DNA from: Massilia sp. KIM
GTDB taxonomy: Bacteria; Pseudomonadota; Gammaproteobacteria; Burkholderiales; Burkholderiaceae_D
Assembly: GCF_002007115.1 (NCBI RefSeq)
Contig: NZ_MVAD01000001.1
Coordinates: forward strand, 1,612,001-1,676,000
DNA length: 64,000 nucleotides
Direction of reading: 5' to 3'
Below the pieces are notes generated by a model, which was given only the letters and a program-made list of their open reading frames with translations, did no database searches and was not told the origin of the DNA. Shown here one piece after another: positions 1-9,831 of the stretch (position 1 is its first letter; each line of letters starts with the position of its first letter). The position numbers and the translations under genes are program-made.

Positions 1-1
1 C

Positions 2-421
2 GGCGACGCGGTGCTGGTCGAAGTGGGCCGCCGCCTGAGCCAGACGGTGCGCGAATCGGACATGGTGCTGCGCTGGGGCGGCGAGGAATTCCTGGTGTAT
101 TCGCAGGGCGTGAGCCCGGCCCAGCGTCCGCTGCTGGTGCAGCGCATCCTCGACACCATCGCCGCCACCCCGGTGGTGCTGGAAGACGGGACGAGCCTGC
201 AGATCAGCGCCACCGCAGGCGCGGTCTCGCTGCCGCTGGCGGCCGGACCGGACGAGGCGGTGGGCTGGGAACAGGCGATCGCCCTGGCCGACCGCGCGCT
301 CTACAAGGGCAAGGAAGGCGGACGCAATCGGGGCTATATCGTGCACGGCGTGGAGCGCGGCGGCGACGACAGCCTCGGCGCGCTCGACCTGCACCTGGTG
401 CTGCCGGCCCAGGCGGCCTGA
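2..421 (+). CDS. diguanylate cyclase, C-terminal GGDEF part (5' end outside window)
   Basis: This is the last ~139 codons of a GGDEF-domain protein; the frame is open to the left edge, so the true start lies upstream. The active-site signature reads GGEEF (a functional variant), and an RESD motif five residues before it fits the RxxD inhibitory c-di-GMP site. An intact cyclase making c-di-GMP from two GTP is therefore likely. The protein ends about 40 residues after the typical ADRALYKGKEGGRNR helix, with a short non-conserved tail. Any N-terminal sensor domain cannot be seen. It converges with the kinase gene on the other strand across an 84-base gap containing short GGCCTC tandem runs. Confidence 0.9.
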   Translation, partial: GDAVLVEVGRRLSQTVRESDMVLRWGGEEFLVYSQGVSPAQRPLLVQRILDTIAATPVVLEDGTSLQISATAGAVSLPLAAGPDEAVGWEQAIALADRALYKGKEGGRNRGYIVHGVERGGDDSLGALDLHLVLPAQAA

Positions 422-505
422 ACCTCGGGCCACGCGTCTCACAGCCGGCCTCGGCCTCGGCCTCGCCCTCGGCCCTGGCCGGCATCGGCGGCCGCCCGAA
501 TGTTC

Positions 506-2482
506 TCACACCTCCCGCAGCAAGTCCTTGCGCTGCGCGATCGCCACCACCGCCTGCACCAGCACCGCCGGCCGCAGCGGCTTGGTCAGGAATTCGTCGA
601 AGCCCGCCTCCAGCGCCCTCTGCTGGTCTTCCTTGCGCGAGAACGCGGTCAGCGCGATGGCCGGAATGGTCGAGACCTGGCGGTCGCGCAGGTCGCGGAT
701 GCGGCGGATCAGGCCGAAGCCGTCCATCAGCGGCATGCCGATATCGCTGATCAGGAGATCGGGCTTGCTGCGCTCGACGATGCGCAGCGCTTCCTGGGCG
801 CTCATCGCGCCCAGCACCGTCGCCTGCGTGTCGGCCAGCACCTGCTGCACCAGCTCCAGCGAATCGAGCTCGTCGTCCACCACCAGCACGGTCAGGCCGG
901 ACAGGTCGGCGCTGGGCGCCTGCGCACCGAACAGGCCGAGGGGCTCGGGCGCATCCTCGGGCAGCTGGTCCTGTCCCGCTGCCGGCAGGTGCAGGGTGAA
1001 GGTGGCGCCCTGGTCGACGCCGGGGCTGGCGACCGTGATGGTGCCGCCCTGCAGCTCCACCAGCTGGCGCGCGATGGCCAGGCCCAGGCCCAGGCCGCCG
1101 TGGCGCCGCGCCGAGGAGGCGTCGGCCTGGCGGAAGCGCTCGAACACATAAGGCAGGAAGGCGGGATCGATGCCGACCCCGGTGTCGCTCACGTCGATCG
1201 CCACGCCGTCGTCCTCGCGCCGCAGGCTGACCTTGACCTTGCCGCCCTGCTCGGTGAACTTGACCGCGTTCGAGATCAGGTTGGACATCACCTGCTGCAT
1301 GCGCGCGATGTCGCCCGAGACCAGCCCGACGTCGGGGTCGAGCACGGTGGTCAGCTGGATGCGCTTGGCCATCGCCGCCGGACGCGCGGTCTCGACGGCG
1401 GCCAGCACGAACTCGCCGGGCGCGATCGGCTTTGCCTCGACCCGCACCTTGCCCGCGATCAGGCGGCTCATGTCGAGCATGTCTTCGATCAGCTGGGATT
1501 GGGCGCGCGCGTTGCGTTCGATGGTCTCGAGCCCGCGGCGCAGCATGGCCTCGTCGCGGAAGCCCTGCAACAGGAGCTGGGACCAGCCCAGCATGGCATT
1601 GAGCGGGGTGCGCAGTTCGTGCGACAGGGTGGCCAGGAATTCGTCCTTCAGCTGGCTCAGGTGCTCGGCCTCCACCCTCGCCTTCTGCTCGCGCACCAGC
1701 AGCTGCTGGCGCTCGGCCGCGGTTTCGAGCGAGGCCGCCAGGGTCTTGTTGCGCGACTCCAGGCGCGCGTCGAAGATGGCGGCCAGCAGCGCTATGCTGA
1801 GCAGGGCCACGATGGCGACCGTGACCAGCACTGCCAGGTGATCCTGGTTGACGCCATCCTGGGCCGCGCGGCAGATGCTGCCGGCCTCGAAGCGGGCCGC
1901 CGCCATCCCGGTGTAGTGCATGCCGGCGATGGCGAAGCCCATCACCACGGCGGCGCCGGCCTGGATCAGGCGCGGATGGCGCACGCTGTCGTTGAGGCGG
2001 AAGGCGATCCACAGGGCCATGGCCGAGGCGCCGACGGCGATCAGGACCGAGGCCGCGAACAGCAGCGGATCGTAGACGATGGGCGGATCCATGCGCATGC
2101 CGGCCATGCCGGTGTAGTGCATGGCGTTGATGCCCAGGCCCATCAGGATCGCGCCCCAGAGCAGGTGGCGGCCGTCGATCTCGCGATGGCGCACCTGCCA
2201 CAGCGCCAGGTAGGAGACCACCACCGGCAACAGCCAGGAGACGAAGGTGATGCGGCCGTCGTAGCCGACCGGGATGCTGAGCCGGAAGGCCAGCATGCCG
2301 ATGAAGTGCATGGCCCAGATGCCGCTGCCCATGGCCAGCGCGCCGCCGGCCATCCAGAAGTAGGGAGCACGGCCCTGGGTTTCCTTGACCCGCAAGGCCA
2401 TGCTGAGGGCCGTGTAGGAAGCCAGGATGGCGACGAGGATCGATACCAGTACCAGGAGGGGTTCGTAGTAGCCGCTCAACAT
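506..2482 (-). CDS. MHYT-domain hybrid sensor histidine kinase/response regulator
   Basis: A 658-residue membrane kinase. Residues 1-235 hold seven hydrophobic segments with three MHYT-type motifs (MHF near 58, MHYT near 121 and 188), a domain proposed to sense a diatomic gas or copper-bound ligand. A coiled linker leads to a HisKA domain with LSHELRTPL (His288), then an HATPase_c domain (NLISNAVKF, DTGVGID, GLGLGLAI). A C-terminal receiver (about 535-650) has the phosphoacceptor Asp in LLISDIGMP and the conserved lysine in LTKPL. Internal His-to-Asp transfer is likely. No output domain is present, so it probably signals through a phosphorelay or a partner. The ATG follows no strong ribosome site. 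Confidence 0.9.
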   Translation of the reverse strand: MLSGYYEPLLVLVSILVAILASYTALSMALRVKETQGRAPYFWMAGGALAMGSGIWAMHFIGMLAFRLSIPVGYDGRITFVSWLLPVVVSYLALWQVRHREIDGRHLLWGAILMGLGINAMHYTGMAGMRMDPPIVYDPLLFAASVLIAVGASAMALWIAFRLNDSVRHPRLIQAGAAVVMGFAIAGMHYTGMAAARFEAGSICRAAQDGVNQDHLAVLVTVAIVALLSIALLAAIFDARLESRNKTLAASLETAAERQQLLVREQKARVEAEHLSQLKDEFLATLSHELRTPLNAMLGWSQLLLQGFRDEAMLRRGLETIERNARAQSQLIEDMLDMSRLIAGKVRVEAKPIAPGEFVLAAVETARPAAMAKRIQLTTVLDPDVGLVSGDIARMQQVMSNLISNAVKFTEQGGKVKVSLRREDDGVAIDVSDTGVGIDPAFLPYVFERFRQADASSARRHGGLGLGLAIARQLVELQGGTITVASPGVDQGATFTLHLPAAGQDQLPEDAPEPLGLFGAQAPSADLSGLTVLVVDDELDSLELVQQVLADTQATVLGAMSAQEALRIVERSKPDLLISDIGMPLMDGFGLIRRIRDLRDRQVSTIPAIALTAFSRKEDQQRALEAGFDEFLTKPLRPAVLVQAVVAIAQRKDLLREV

Positions 2483-2573
2483 GGGGTCTCAGCTGATTGT
2501 TCTTCTTCGCTGTGAAAATGGGCTTGGGCCGAGTGTACACGAGGCGTCGCGACTTGGGAGCCGGGCAGGAAAC

Positions 2574-3338
2574 TCATGCACGGCGCTTGAGCCGTTTGCG
2601 CCTGGGCCGATAAGGCTGGTCCGACTGTAGCAGTTGCTTCCCGAGCTTGCGCTCCAGTGCAAGGATGCGTGCCGCCTGGCCGAGATGCATGCCGATCATC
2701 TGGGCGATACTTGCGAGCAGGAGGGTGAAACCGAGGGCCGCGATGGCGAATCCGGCGACATGGTACTCCCAGATCAGGAGGCCGGCCGGTAGCGACACCA
2801 GCGCCAGCATGGCGGCCAGGGCGTCGGCGCGCCAGGCCGCCAGACCCGGCAGGTAGACACCCAGCTCAAGGCGCATCGGCGCGAGCACCGCCGACCAGTC
2901 CAGCACCGCGCTACCGCGCGGCCGGACCTGCTCGAAGGCGGCTTGCCCGACCCGCTGCCACTCGGCGTCGAATTTCCTGACGCCGGCCAGCAGGTTCAGC
3001 CCGAGCAACCACAGGGAGGCCACAAGCGTCGCGCGCACCAGCAGCACGGACAGATCCGGATCGAAGATGCTTGGCAATCCCATGCTTAACAGGAAATAAG
3101 CGAGGCCAAGACCTGCCGTTGCGCGGTACAGGATGTGCTCGACCAGCCGCCCACTGCGGCGCAGGCACACCCAGCACTGGCTCAGGAATAGCGCGGCAAC
3201 GAAGGCGCCGCCACCGATGGCGTAGCGCTGCGCGGCTGGCGCGCCAGCCACATCCTCGCACATCAGGGCCCCAGCCAGCGTGGCAGCAGCGCCCAGGAAC
3301 AGCAGGCCGAGACTGAGCTTCAGGGATGGTGTTTCCAT
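2574..3338 (-). CDS. uncharacterised multi-pass membrane protein
   Basis: A 254-residue protein with about six hydrophobic segments: one at the N-terminus, one after YAIGGG, a pair around 90-135, and a pair near 175-230 of the sequence. It ends in a very basic tail (RPRRKRLKRRA). I do not recognise the family. The ATG at 3338 is preferred because GGAG lies ten bases upstream; a longer reading begins only at a TTG inside the tRNA terminator hairpin. It lies downstream of the tRNA-Val terminator and probably has its own promoter. Function is unknown. Confidence 0.65.
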   Translation of the reverse strand: METPSLKLSLGLLFLGAAATLAGALMCEDVAGAPAAQRYAIGGGAFVAALFLSQCWVCLRRSGRLVEHILYRATAGLGLAYFLLSMGLPSIFDPDLSVLLVRATLVASLWLLGLNLLAGVRKFDAEWQRVGQAAFEQVRPRGSAVLDWSAVLAPMRLELGVYLPGLAAWRADALAAMLALVSLPAGLLIWEYHVAGFAIAALGFTLLLASIAQMIGMHLGQAARILALERKLGKQLLQSDQPYRPRRKRLKRRA

Positions 3339-3372
3339 GGGCGACCCGCTCCGCATGAACTCCGAAAACGAC

Positions 3373-3397
3373 AAAGGCCGCGCAGTGCGCGGCCTTT
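3373..3397 (-). terminator. Rho-independent terminator of the downstream tRNA-Val gene
   Basis: Perfect 11-bp inverted repeat (AAAGGCCGCGC / GCGCGGCCTTT) with a 3-base loop. On the minus strand it is followed by a T-rich stretch. It lies 30 bases beyond the tRNA CCA end. Confidence 0.7.
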
Positions 3398-3426
3398 GCG
3401 GCGCCGGCTCGAAGCCGGCTGAATCC

Positions 3427-3501
3427 TGGTGGGAAGTGCAAGTTTCGAACTTGCGACCCCTGCAGTGTGAATGCAGTGCTCTACCCCTGAGCTAACCTCC
3501 C
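3427..3501 (-). tRNA. tRNA-Val (anticodon CAC), copy 2 in the transcription direction
   Basis: A 75-base cloverleaf with the 3' CCA encoded. Acceptor arm GGGAGGT pairs with ACTTCCC, the D arm contains AGCTCAGGGGTAGAGC, and the T arm contains GGTTCGA-type sequence (AAGTTCGAAACTT). The anticodon stem CTGCA/TGCAG encloses loop TTCACAC, which places CAC at positions 34-36 and so decodes GUG. It is identical over all 75 bases to the copy at 3641-3715. Confidence 0.96.
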
Positions 3502-3513
3502 GGTGAAGACGCT

Positions 3514-3542
3514 ATTATGCCACAGATCGTACGTAATGCCAA
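3514..3542 (-). promoter_or_regulatory. sigma-70 promoter of tRNA-Val copy 2
   Basis: On the minus strand TTGGCA (3542-3537) and CATAAT (3519-3514) are separated by 17 bases. Transcription would start about six bases before the mature tRNA 5' end. Spacing and both hexamers fit a strong housekeeping promoter. Confidence 0.65.
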
Positions 3543-3600
3543 ATAGCAATCACGTCCTTCCGCATGCCGCGCGCTGCGCGTGGCTGCGCGCAGTGGCCCG

Positions 3601-3633
3601 AAAATGAAACAGGCCAGCACGAAGCTGACCTGT
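3601..3633 (-). terminator. Rho-independent terminator after tRNA-Val copy 1
   Basis: Ten-base stem (ACAGGCCAGC / GCTGACCTGT, one G-T pair) with a 5-base loop, followed on the minus strand by TTTCATTTT. It sits eight bases beyond the CCA end, so the two tRNA genes appear to be separate transcription units. Confidence 0.6.
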
Positions 3634-3640
3634 CGAATCC

Positions 3641-3715
3641 TGGTGGGAAGTGCAAGTTTCGAACTTGCGACCCCTGCAGTGTGAATGCAGTGCTCTACCC
3701 CTGAGCTAACCTCCC
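3641..3715 (-). tRNA. tRNA-Val (anticodon CAC), copy 1
   Basis: Identical in all 75 bases to the copy at 3427-3501: encoded CCA, anticodon loop TTCACAC, anticodon CAC. It starts about 37 bases after the dnaQ stop codon. dnaQ followed directly by a tRNA gene also occurs in E. coli (aspV), although there the tRNA is Asp. The GAATCC stretch just past the CCA is shared by both copies, consistent with a local duplication. Confidence 0.96.
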
Positions 3716-3727
3716 AAAGCGAGGCGT

Positions 3728-3756
3728 ATTATGGCACAGAATCTGCCTCTCGTCAC
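3728..3756 (-). promoter_or_regulatory. candidate promoter of tRNA-Val copy 1, overlapping the dnaQ stop
   Basis: Minus-strand GTGACG and CATAAT are 17 bases apart. The -10 is identical to that of the other tRNA copy, and the -35 overlaps the dnaQ stop codon. Four of six -35 positions match consensus. Confidence 0.5.
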
Positions 3757-4460
3757 CCCTGCGGAGCATAATTTCTCCACACGCAGCTCCCCTTCATGCT
3801 CTTGTCGAGGTCGGCCAGCACCGCCTCGTGCAGTGCGAGTTCCTCGGCCGCGGCCGCCACCACGATGATCTCGCCAAGCGGCCCGACGTCGATCAGTTCA
3901 CCGCCCGCCGAGCTCTCGACCTCGACGTCCATGGTCAGCGAGTTCTGGCCGCGCGTCATCGCGAGGTAGACGTCGGCCAACAGCTCCGCGTCCAGCAAGG
4001 CGCCGTGCAGCTTGCGGTGGGCATTCGAGATTTCGTAGCGGTCGCACAGCGCGTCCAGCGAGTTGCGCTTGCCGGGGAAGATTTCCTTGGCCTGCACCAG
4101 GGTGTCGATGATGGGACCGCAGTGCTCCACGAAAGGCCGCATGCCGAGACGGGTGAACTCGTGGTTCAGGAAGCCGAGGTCGAAAGGCGCGTTGTGGATG
4201 ATGACCTCGGCGCCGGCCACGTAGGCGCGCAGCTCCTCGGCGATCTCGTGGAATTTCGGCTTATCGCTCAGGAACTCGGTGGTCAGGCCGTGCACCGCCA
4301 GCGCCGCTTCGTCGGAATCGCGTTCCGGATTGATATAGCGGTGGAAGTTATTCCCGGTCAGCTTGCGGTTGAAGATCTCGACGCAGCCGACCTCGATGAT
4401 GCGGTCGCCGGTGCGTGGATTCAGGCCGGTGGTTTCGGTATCGAGGACGATCTGGCGCAT
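3753..4460 (-). CDS. dnaQ: DNA polymerase III epsilon subunit, 3'-5' proofreading exonuclease
   Basis: A 235-residue DEDDh exonuclease, the usual length for DnaQ. Exo I is LDTETTGLN at residues 6-14, Exo II is HNAPFDLGFLNHEF, and Exo III is HGALLDAELLADVY with the catalytic His and Asp. It removes misincorporated nucleotides as part of the replicative core with the alpha and theta subunits in the cytoplasm. The C-terminal tail is the region that contacts alpha. It follows rnhA on the same strand with a 52-base gap and precedes the tRNA-Val genes, a conserved proteobacterial neighbourhood. Confidence 0.97.
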   Translation of the reverse strand: MRQIVLDTETTGLNPRTGDRIIEVGCVEIFNRKLTGNNFHRYINPERDSDEAALAVHGLTTEFLSDKPKFHEIAEELRAYVAGAEVIIHNAPFDLGFLNHEFTRLGMRPFVEHCGPIIDTLVQAKEIFPGKRNSLDALCDRYEISNAHRKLHGALLDAELLADVYLAMTRGQNSLTMDVEVESSAGGELIDVGPLGEIIVVAAAAEELALHEAVLADLDKSMKGSCVWRNYAPQG

Positions 4461-4512
4461 GGAGTAGACGGATGAGTGAAAGCGGAGCGCAGTATAGCAA
4501 AGCCCGGACGGT

Positions 4513-4992
4513 TCAACGGCGGACCGAGGCCGCGCCGCGGTTGGCCAGCACGTCGGCGCGCTCGTTGCCCGGATGGCCGTTGTGGCCGCGTACCCAGCGC
4601 CACTCGACGGCGTGCTGCTGCTGGGCCAGGTCGAGCGCCTTCCACAGGTCGTCGTTCTTGACCGGTTCCTTGGTCGAGGTCTTCCAGCCGCGCGCCTTCC
4701 AGCCGTGGATCCATTCCGAGATCCCCTTCTGCACGTACTGGCTGTCGGTGTGCAGCACCACCTGGCAGGGACGGTTGAGGACCGTCAGGGCCTCGATCAC
4801 TGCCTGGAGTTCCATGCGGTTGTTGGTGGTGTTCGGCGCGCCGCCGAAGATTTCCTTCTCGTGGCCGTTGGAGACCAGGAGCGCGCCCCAGCCGCCGGTG
4901 CCCGGATTGCCCTTGCAGGCGCCGTCGGTGAAGATCTCGACCTTGGTGAGATTGGTGGACGTGTCCTTGTGTGCGTTATCTGCTTCGTTCAT
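4513..4992 (-). CDS. rnhA: ribonuclease HI
   Basis: A 159-residue RNase H1 that cuts the RNA strand of RNA-DNA hybrids. The four acidic catalytic residues are visible: [26 protein letters not shown] and RADVLAN, with the conserved His in RGHNGHPGN. The basic handle ([10 protein letters not shown]) is present as in E. coli RNase HI. The start ATG overlaps the stop of the methyltransferase gene (ATGA), so the two are translationally coupled. The first 16 residues before KVEIFTDG are slightly longer than in the E. coli enzyme. Confidence 0.97.
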   Translation of the reverse strand: MNEADNAHKDTSTNLTKVEIFTDGACKGNPGTGGWGALLVSNGHEKEIFGGAPNTTNNRMELQAVIEALTVLNRPCQVVLHTDSQYVQKGISEWIHGWKARGWKTSTKEPVKNDDLWKALDLAQQQHAVEWRWVRGHNGHPGNERADVLANRGAASVRR

Positions 4993-5762
4993 TCTCTGTT
5001 CGCCGCCGGCACTGCCTGCGGACGCTTGCTCGTTTTCTTGTTCCACGCGGGACCGATGATGTGCATGCCCTTGACCCGCTTGATCGCATGCACGATGTAG
5101 ACCGCACCCAGGTAGGGCCACCAGCGCCGGCCGGCCGATTCCATCATCGCGAAGCGTTCCAGCCACTGCGAAGTGCGGCAAGGCGGCGCATAACAGCCAT
5201 AATGGCTGCGGCTGACGCCAAGGTTCAGCAATTTTAGCCAGTCTTTGAGCCGCGGCATAGAAATGAATTCGCCCGAGGCCGGCAAATAGCCGTTGCTGGT
5301 GAAGCGGCCCATGCCCTGGCGCACACCCCACAGGCTGAGCGGATTGAAGCCGCAGATGATCACCTGCCCTTCCGGAATCAGGACCCGCTCGACCTCGCGC
5401 AGCACCTGGTGCGGCTCGGCGGCGAACTCCAGCACGTGGGGCAGGACCACCAGGTCGATGCTCTGCGAGGCGAAGGGCAGCTCGGCGAAGTCGAGCGCGA
5501 CCGCGATCTGCCGGCCGCTGGCGGCGAAGGCCAGCTCGTCGGCGGTGGAGGTGCGGGTGGCCGCCTGCCACTTGTTGGGCATGCGGTTGGCGGCCAGCGC
5601 GTCGAGCTGGGGCACGCCGATCTGCACCGCGTTGAAGCCGAAAATATCCGCCGTGAGCTCGTCCAGGCAAGCCTGTTCGAAGGCGCGCACGTATGCGCCG
5701 GCCGGCGATTGCAGCCAGACATCGAGCGCTATAATGGATTTTTCGGAAGCCGTGCTGTCCAT
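4989..5762 (-). CDS. class I SAM-dependent methyltransferase (rnhA-linked family)
   Basis: A 257-residue protein of the methyltransferase family found beside gloB and rnhA in many betaproteobacteria. The SAM-fold signature is clear in [19 protein letters not shown], followed by [21 protein letters not shown]. Motif I ([12 protein letters not shown]) lacks the classical GxGxG, which is normal for this group. The substrate is not established. The ATG at 5762 is preferred because AAGGGA lies just upstream; a longer reading would run into the divergent gloB gene. It is coupled to rnhA by a 4-base overlap. Confidence 0.85.
   Translation of the reverse strand: MDSTASEKSIIALDVWLQSPAGAYVRAFEQACLDELTADIFGFNAVQIGVPQLDALAANRMPNKWQAATRTSTADELAFAASGRQIAVALDFAELPFASQSIDLVVLPHVLEFAAEPHQVLREVERVLIPEGQVIICGFNPLSLWGVRQGMGRFTSNGYLPASGEFISMPRLKDWLKLLNLGVSRSHYGCYAPPCRTSQWLERFAMMESAGRRWWPYLGAVYIVHAIKRVKGMHIIGPAWNKKTSKRPQAVPAANRE
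5709..5735 (+). promoter_or_regulatory. candidate gloB promoter inside the divergent methyltransferase gene
   Basis: TTGCAG and a perfect TATAAT (5730-5735) are 15 bases apart on the plus strand. Transcription from here would start near 5742, giving a leader of about 45 bases before the gloB ATG. The site lies within the first codons of the methyltransferase gene. Confidence 0.45.
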
Positions 5763-5787
5763 GCCATCCCTTTTGAAACATTCCACC

Positions 5788-6588
5788 ATGACGAATTCGC
5801 CGCGAACGGAGCTGTCCGTCCTCACCGTACCCGCCTTCAACGACAACTATCTGTGGCTGATCCACGACGGCGTCCATGCTGCGGTGGTCGATCCGGGCGA
5901 CGCCCAGCCGATCCGTGACGCATTGGCCGCGCACAAGCTGACCTTGACCGCCATTCTACTCACCCATCACCACGCTGACCACATCGGCGGCGTGCCGGCC
6001 CTGCTGGCCGAGTATCCGGTCCCGGTCTTCGGTCCACGCAAGGATGATATTCCGAATCTCACCCGGACGCTGGGCGAAGGCGACCGGGTGCAGGTGCCCG
6101 GGCTGGACCTGGAACTCGAGGTGCTGGACGTGCCCGGCCACACGCGCGGGCACATCGCCTACGTGCGGCGGGGGGCGCGGGCCAACTGGCTGTTCTGTGG
6201 AGACACCCTGTTCGCGGGCGGTTGCGGCCGCCTGTTCGAGGGCACACCGGAACAGATGGCGGCCTCGCTCGGCAAGCTCGCGGCGCTGCCGGACGACACC
6301 CTGGTGTATTGCGCGCACGAGTACACGGTGGCGAACCTGCGTTTCGCGCAGGCGGTGGAGCCGGACAACCAGGCGATCCGGCTGCGCATGATCGACGCGA
6401 CGGCCAGGCGCGGCACGCGCCTGCCGACCGTGCCCTCGACCATCGGGCTGGAGAAAGGCTCGAACCCTTTCCTGCGCTATACCGAGCCGGGGGTAGTGCG
6501 CAGCCTGGTCGAGGCCGGACGCCTGCCGGAGGGCGCGGCGCCGGTGCAGGCTTTTGCGGCCCTGAGAGAGTGGAAGAACGTGTTCTAG
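5788..6588 (+). CDS. gloB: hydroxyacylglutathione hydrolase (glyoxalase II)
   Basis: A 266-residue metallo-beta-lactamase-fold enzyme that hydrolyses S-D-lactoylglutathione to D-lactate and glutathione in methylglyoxal detoxification. The dinuclear metal motif [10 protein letters not shown] is at about residues 62-71, further ligands lie in PGHTRGHI and [17 protein letters not shown], and the last His is in CAHEYT. The C-terminal glutathione-binding segment ([14 protein letters not shown]) is complete. The ATG at 5788 gives the usual family N-terminus; an in-frame ATG at 5761 is also possible. It is divergent from the methyltransferase with only 25 bases between start codons. Confidence 0.96.
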   Translation: MTNSPRTELSVLTVPAFNDNYLWLIHDGVHAAVVDPGDAQPIRDALAAHKLTLTAILLTHHHADHIGGVPALLAEYPVPVFGPRKDDIPNLTRTLGEGDRVQVPGLDLELEVLDVPGHTRGHIAYVRRGARANWLFCGDTLFAGGCGRLFEGTPEQMAASLGKLAALPDDTLVYCAHEYTVANLRFAQAVEPDNQAIRLRMIDATARRGTRLPTVPSTIGLEKGSNPFLRYTEPGVVRSLVEAGRLPEGAAPVQAFAALREWKNVF

Positions 6589-6725
6589 GGCACGCTACAT
6601 TAGTTGTTTTCTGCGTCGCGATTGCGCTACCGGATGAGTACCGATGCACTTTAACAGCGTTCCGGCAAAGTGTCGGTCGGACACTGCGGAACCCAGGCGT
6701 GCAGCGCATTGGTAATGCATGCAAA

Positions 6726-6754
6726 CTTGGGTTCCGGCCTTCGCCGGAACGACG
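6726..6754 (+). repeat. REP-like palindrome, copy A
   Basis: 29-base element reading CTTGGGTTCC then GGCCTTCGCC then GGAACGACG, with a stem TTCCGGC/GCCGGAA around a CTTC-type loop. It matches the two elements near 16.7 kb in layout (CTTGG, stem, GACG end). It lies in the 287-base gap between gloB and aceB, which otherwise shows no gene. It is a typical dispersed extragenic palindrome. Confidence 0.75.
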
Positions 6755-6875
6755 GTCTCAAGGATAGCGGCTAGCGGTTTGCGAATCACGGTTTGCGGTG
6801 TGCGGGTCGCACTTGTCGCTGGCCGTGTTGGCTTTCGTCGTCAGCAATCGGACATCGACAACGGACTCCACCCGG

Positions 6876-8465
<1,590 letters not shown>

Positions 8466-8548
8466 GGTTGGCTCCTGATGGTGTGAAAGAATGCGGTGCG
8501 CCTGCCGCGCAAGCCGGACAGGTCGGCTTGGCGTTTGTCATACCATCA

Positions 8549-8612
8549 AGTATATTCACTCGCAGATAGCTAAACCATACAAATACTCACTACATCTGTG
8601 CGTTTTTGTATG
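8549..8612. promoter_or_regulatory. aceB/lysR divergent control region with inverted repeat
   Basis: The 161-base gap holds a perfect 8-bp inverted repeat CATACAAA (8576-8583) / TTTGTATG (8605-8612). On the minus strand a TATACT hexamer (8554-8549) is a plausible -10 for aceB. The dyad lies upstream of it, where a LysR-family protein would bind as activator, and overlaps the region just before the lysR start. Confidence 0.4.
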
Positions 8613-8626
8613 AAATCGGAGAGTGG

Positions 8627-9523
8627 ATGGGCAAGTTCAAGGAAATCTCGACTTTCGTCGAAGTCGTCGCGCGCGGCAGCCTGTCGGCGGCGGCGCGCGC
8701 CGAAGGCATCGCCCCGGCCATGATCGGGCGCCGCCTGGACGCGCTCGAATCGCGCCTGGGCGTCAAGCTCCTGCAGCGCACCACGCGCCGCCTGGCCCTG
8801 ACCGACGAGGGCGCCGCCTTCCTCGAGGATTGCCAGCGCATCCTCGGCGAGCTCGACGAAGCCGAAAGCGCGGTCTCGGAACGCAGCGCGCGCGCCACCG
8901 GCCACCTGCTGGTCTCGGCCCCGGCCGGCTTCGGACGCCAGCACGTGGCGCCCCTGCTGCCCTCCTTCCTGGCCGAGCACCGCGACCTGACGGTCAACCT
9001 GAACCTGAACGACCGCGTGGTCGACGTGGTGGCCGAGGGCGTGGACGTGGCGATCCGCATCGCCAGCCTGAACGACTCGAACCTGGTGGGGGTGAAGCTG
9101 GCCGACAACCACCGGGTGGTGGTGGCCACGCCCGCCTACCTGAAGCGCCACGGCCGGCCGCAGACCCTGGCCGACCTGGCGCGCCACAACTGCCTGGCGA
9201 TCAGCAGCGAAGGCAGCCAGCGCGGCTGGACCTTCCTCGACAAGGGCAAGCCGGTAACCCTCAAGGTCGGCGGCAACATGGTGTGCAACGACGGCGCGGT
9301 GCTGCACGCCTGGGCCCTGGCCGGCAAGGGCCTGGCCTGGCGCTCGATGTGGGAGGTGGGCGGACAGATCGCCAGCGGCGAGCTGTGCACAGTGCTGGAC
9401 GACTACGCGGCGCCCGGCAACGACATCTACGCGGTGTTCGCGCAGCGCCGCCACCTGCCCCTGCGGATCCGCGCCTTCGTGGACTTCCTGCGCCGCACCT
9501 ACGCCCAGCCGGACTACTGGTAG
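8627..9523 (+). CDS. LysR-family transcriptional regulator
   Basis: A 298-residue LysR-type protein. The winged helix-turn-helix is at residues 1-60 (FVEVVARGSLSAAARAEG, then RRLDALESRLGVKLLQRTT), and a substrate-binding effector domain follows from about residue 88. The ATG at 8627 is chosen because GGAG sits six bases upstream; a TTG seven codons earlier is less likely. It is divergent from aceB across a short shared control region, so regulation of malate synthase in response to a small metabolite is a fair inference. The effector is unknown. The sequence resembles the subgroup near PA0477/DsdC-like regulators only in general layout. Confidence 0.92.
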   Translation: MGKFKEISTFVEVVARGSLSAAARAEGIAPAMIGRRLDALESRLGVKLLQRTTRRLALTDEGAAFLEDCQRILGELDEAESAVSERSARATGHLLVSAPAGFGRQHVAPLLPSFLAEHRDLTVNLNLNDRVVDVVAEGVDVAIRIASLNDSNLVGVKLADNHRVVVATPAYLKRHGRPQTLADLARHNCLAISSEGSQRGWTFLDKGKPVTLKVGGNMVCNDGAVLHAWALAGKGLAWRSMWEVGGQIASGELCTVLDDYAAPGNDIYAVFAQRRHLPLRIRAFVDFLRRTYAQPDYW

Positions 9524-9565
9524 CCGTCCACGCCGCGGGCCCGCGCCGGCGGCGCGCGGGCAAAA

Positions 9566-9592
9566 AAAATCCCCGGCTGGTCCGGGGATTTT
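9566..9592. terminator. bidirectional terminator between lysR and the cold shock gene
   Basis: Perfect 11-bp stem AAAATCCCCGG/CCGGGGATTTT around a 5-base loop. The minus-strand side is followed by a run of T residues and the plus-strand side by TTTTCT, so it can end both convergent transcripts. Confidence 0.85.
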
Positions 9593-9627
9593 CTATGGCG
9601 CTATGCGCGCGGCGCTATGCGCAGGTA

Positions 9628-9831
9628 TTACAGAGGCTGGATGTTCGCAGCCTGCTTGCCCTTCGGGCCAGTGGTCACGTCGAACGAGACGCGCTGGTTT
9701 TCCTGCAGCGACTTGAAGCCGGTGCTCTGGATAGCCGAGAAGTGTGCAAACAGATCTTCGCCGCCTTCGTCCGGGGTGATGAAGCCGAAGCCCTTCGAGT
9801 CATTGAACCATTTTACGATGCCAGTTGCCAT
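9628..9831 (-). CDS. cold shock protein, CspA family
   Basis: A 67-residue single cold shock domain that binds single-stranded RNA/DNA and acts as an RNA chaperone. RNP1 (KGFGFI) and RNP2 (DLFAHF) are intact, and the start [13 protein letters not shown] is canonical. The length equals that of CspA-type proteins. It is monocistronic, with a strong terminator downstream and a leader of roughly 100 bases upstream. The sequence alone does not tell whether it is cold-inducible or constitutive. Confidence 0.97.
   Translation of the reverse strand: MATGIVKWFNDSKGFGFITPDEGGEDLFAHFSAIQSTGFKSLQENQRVSFDVTTGPKGKQAANIQPL

Noticed and set aside
447..482. Possible tandem repeat of GGCCTC units between the first two genes
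   Set aside because: Short and imperfect; consistent with GC-rich low-complexity spacer and no known repeat class.
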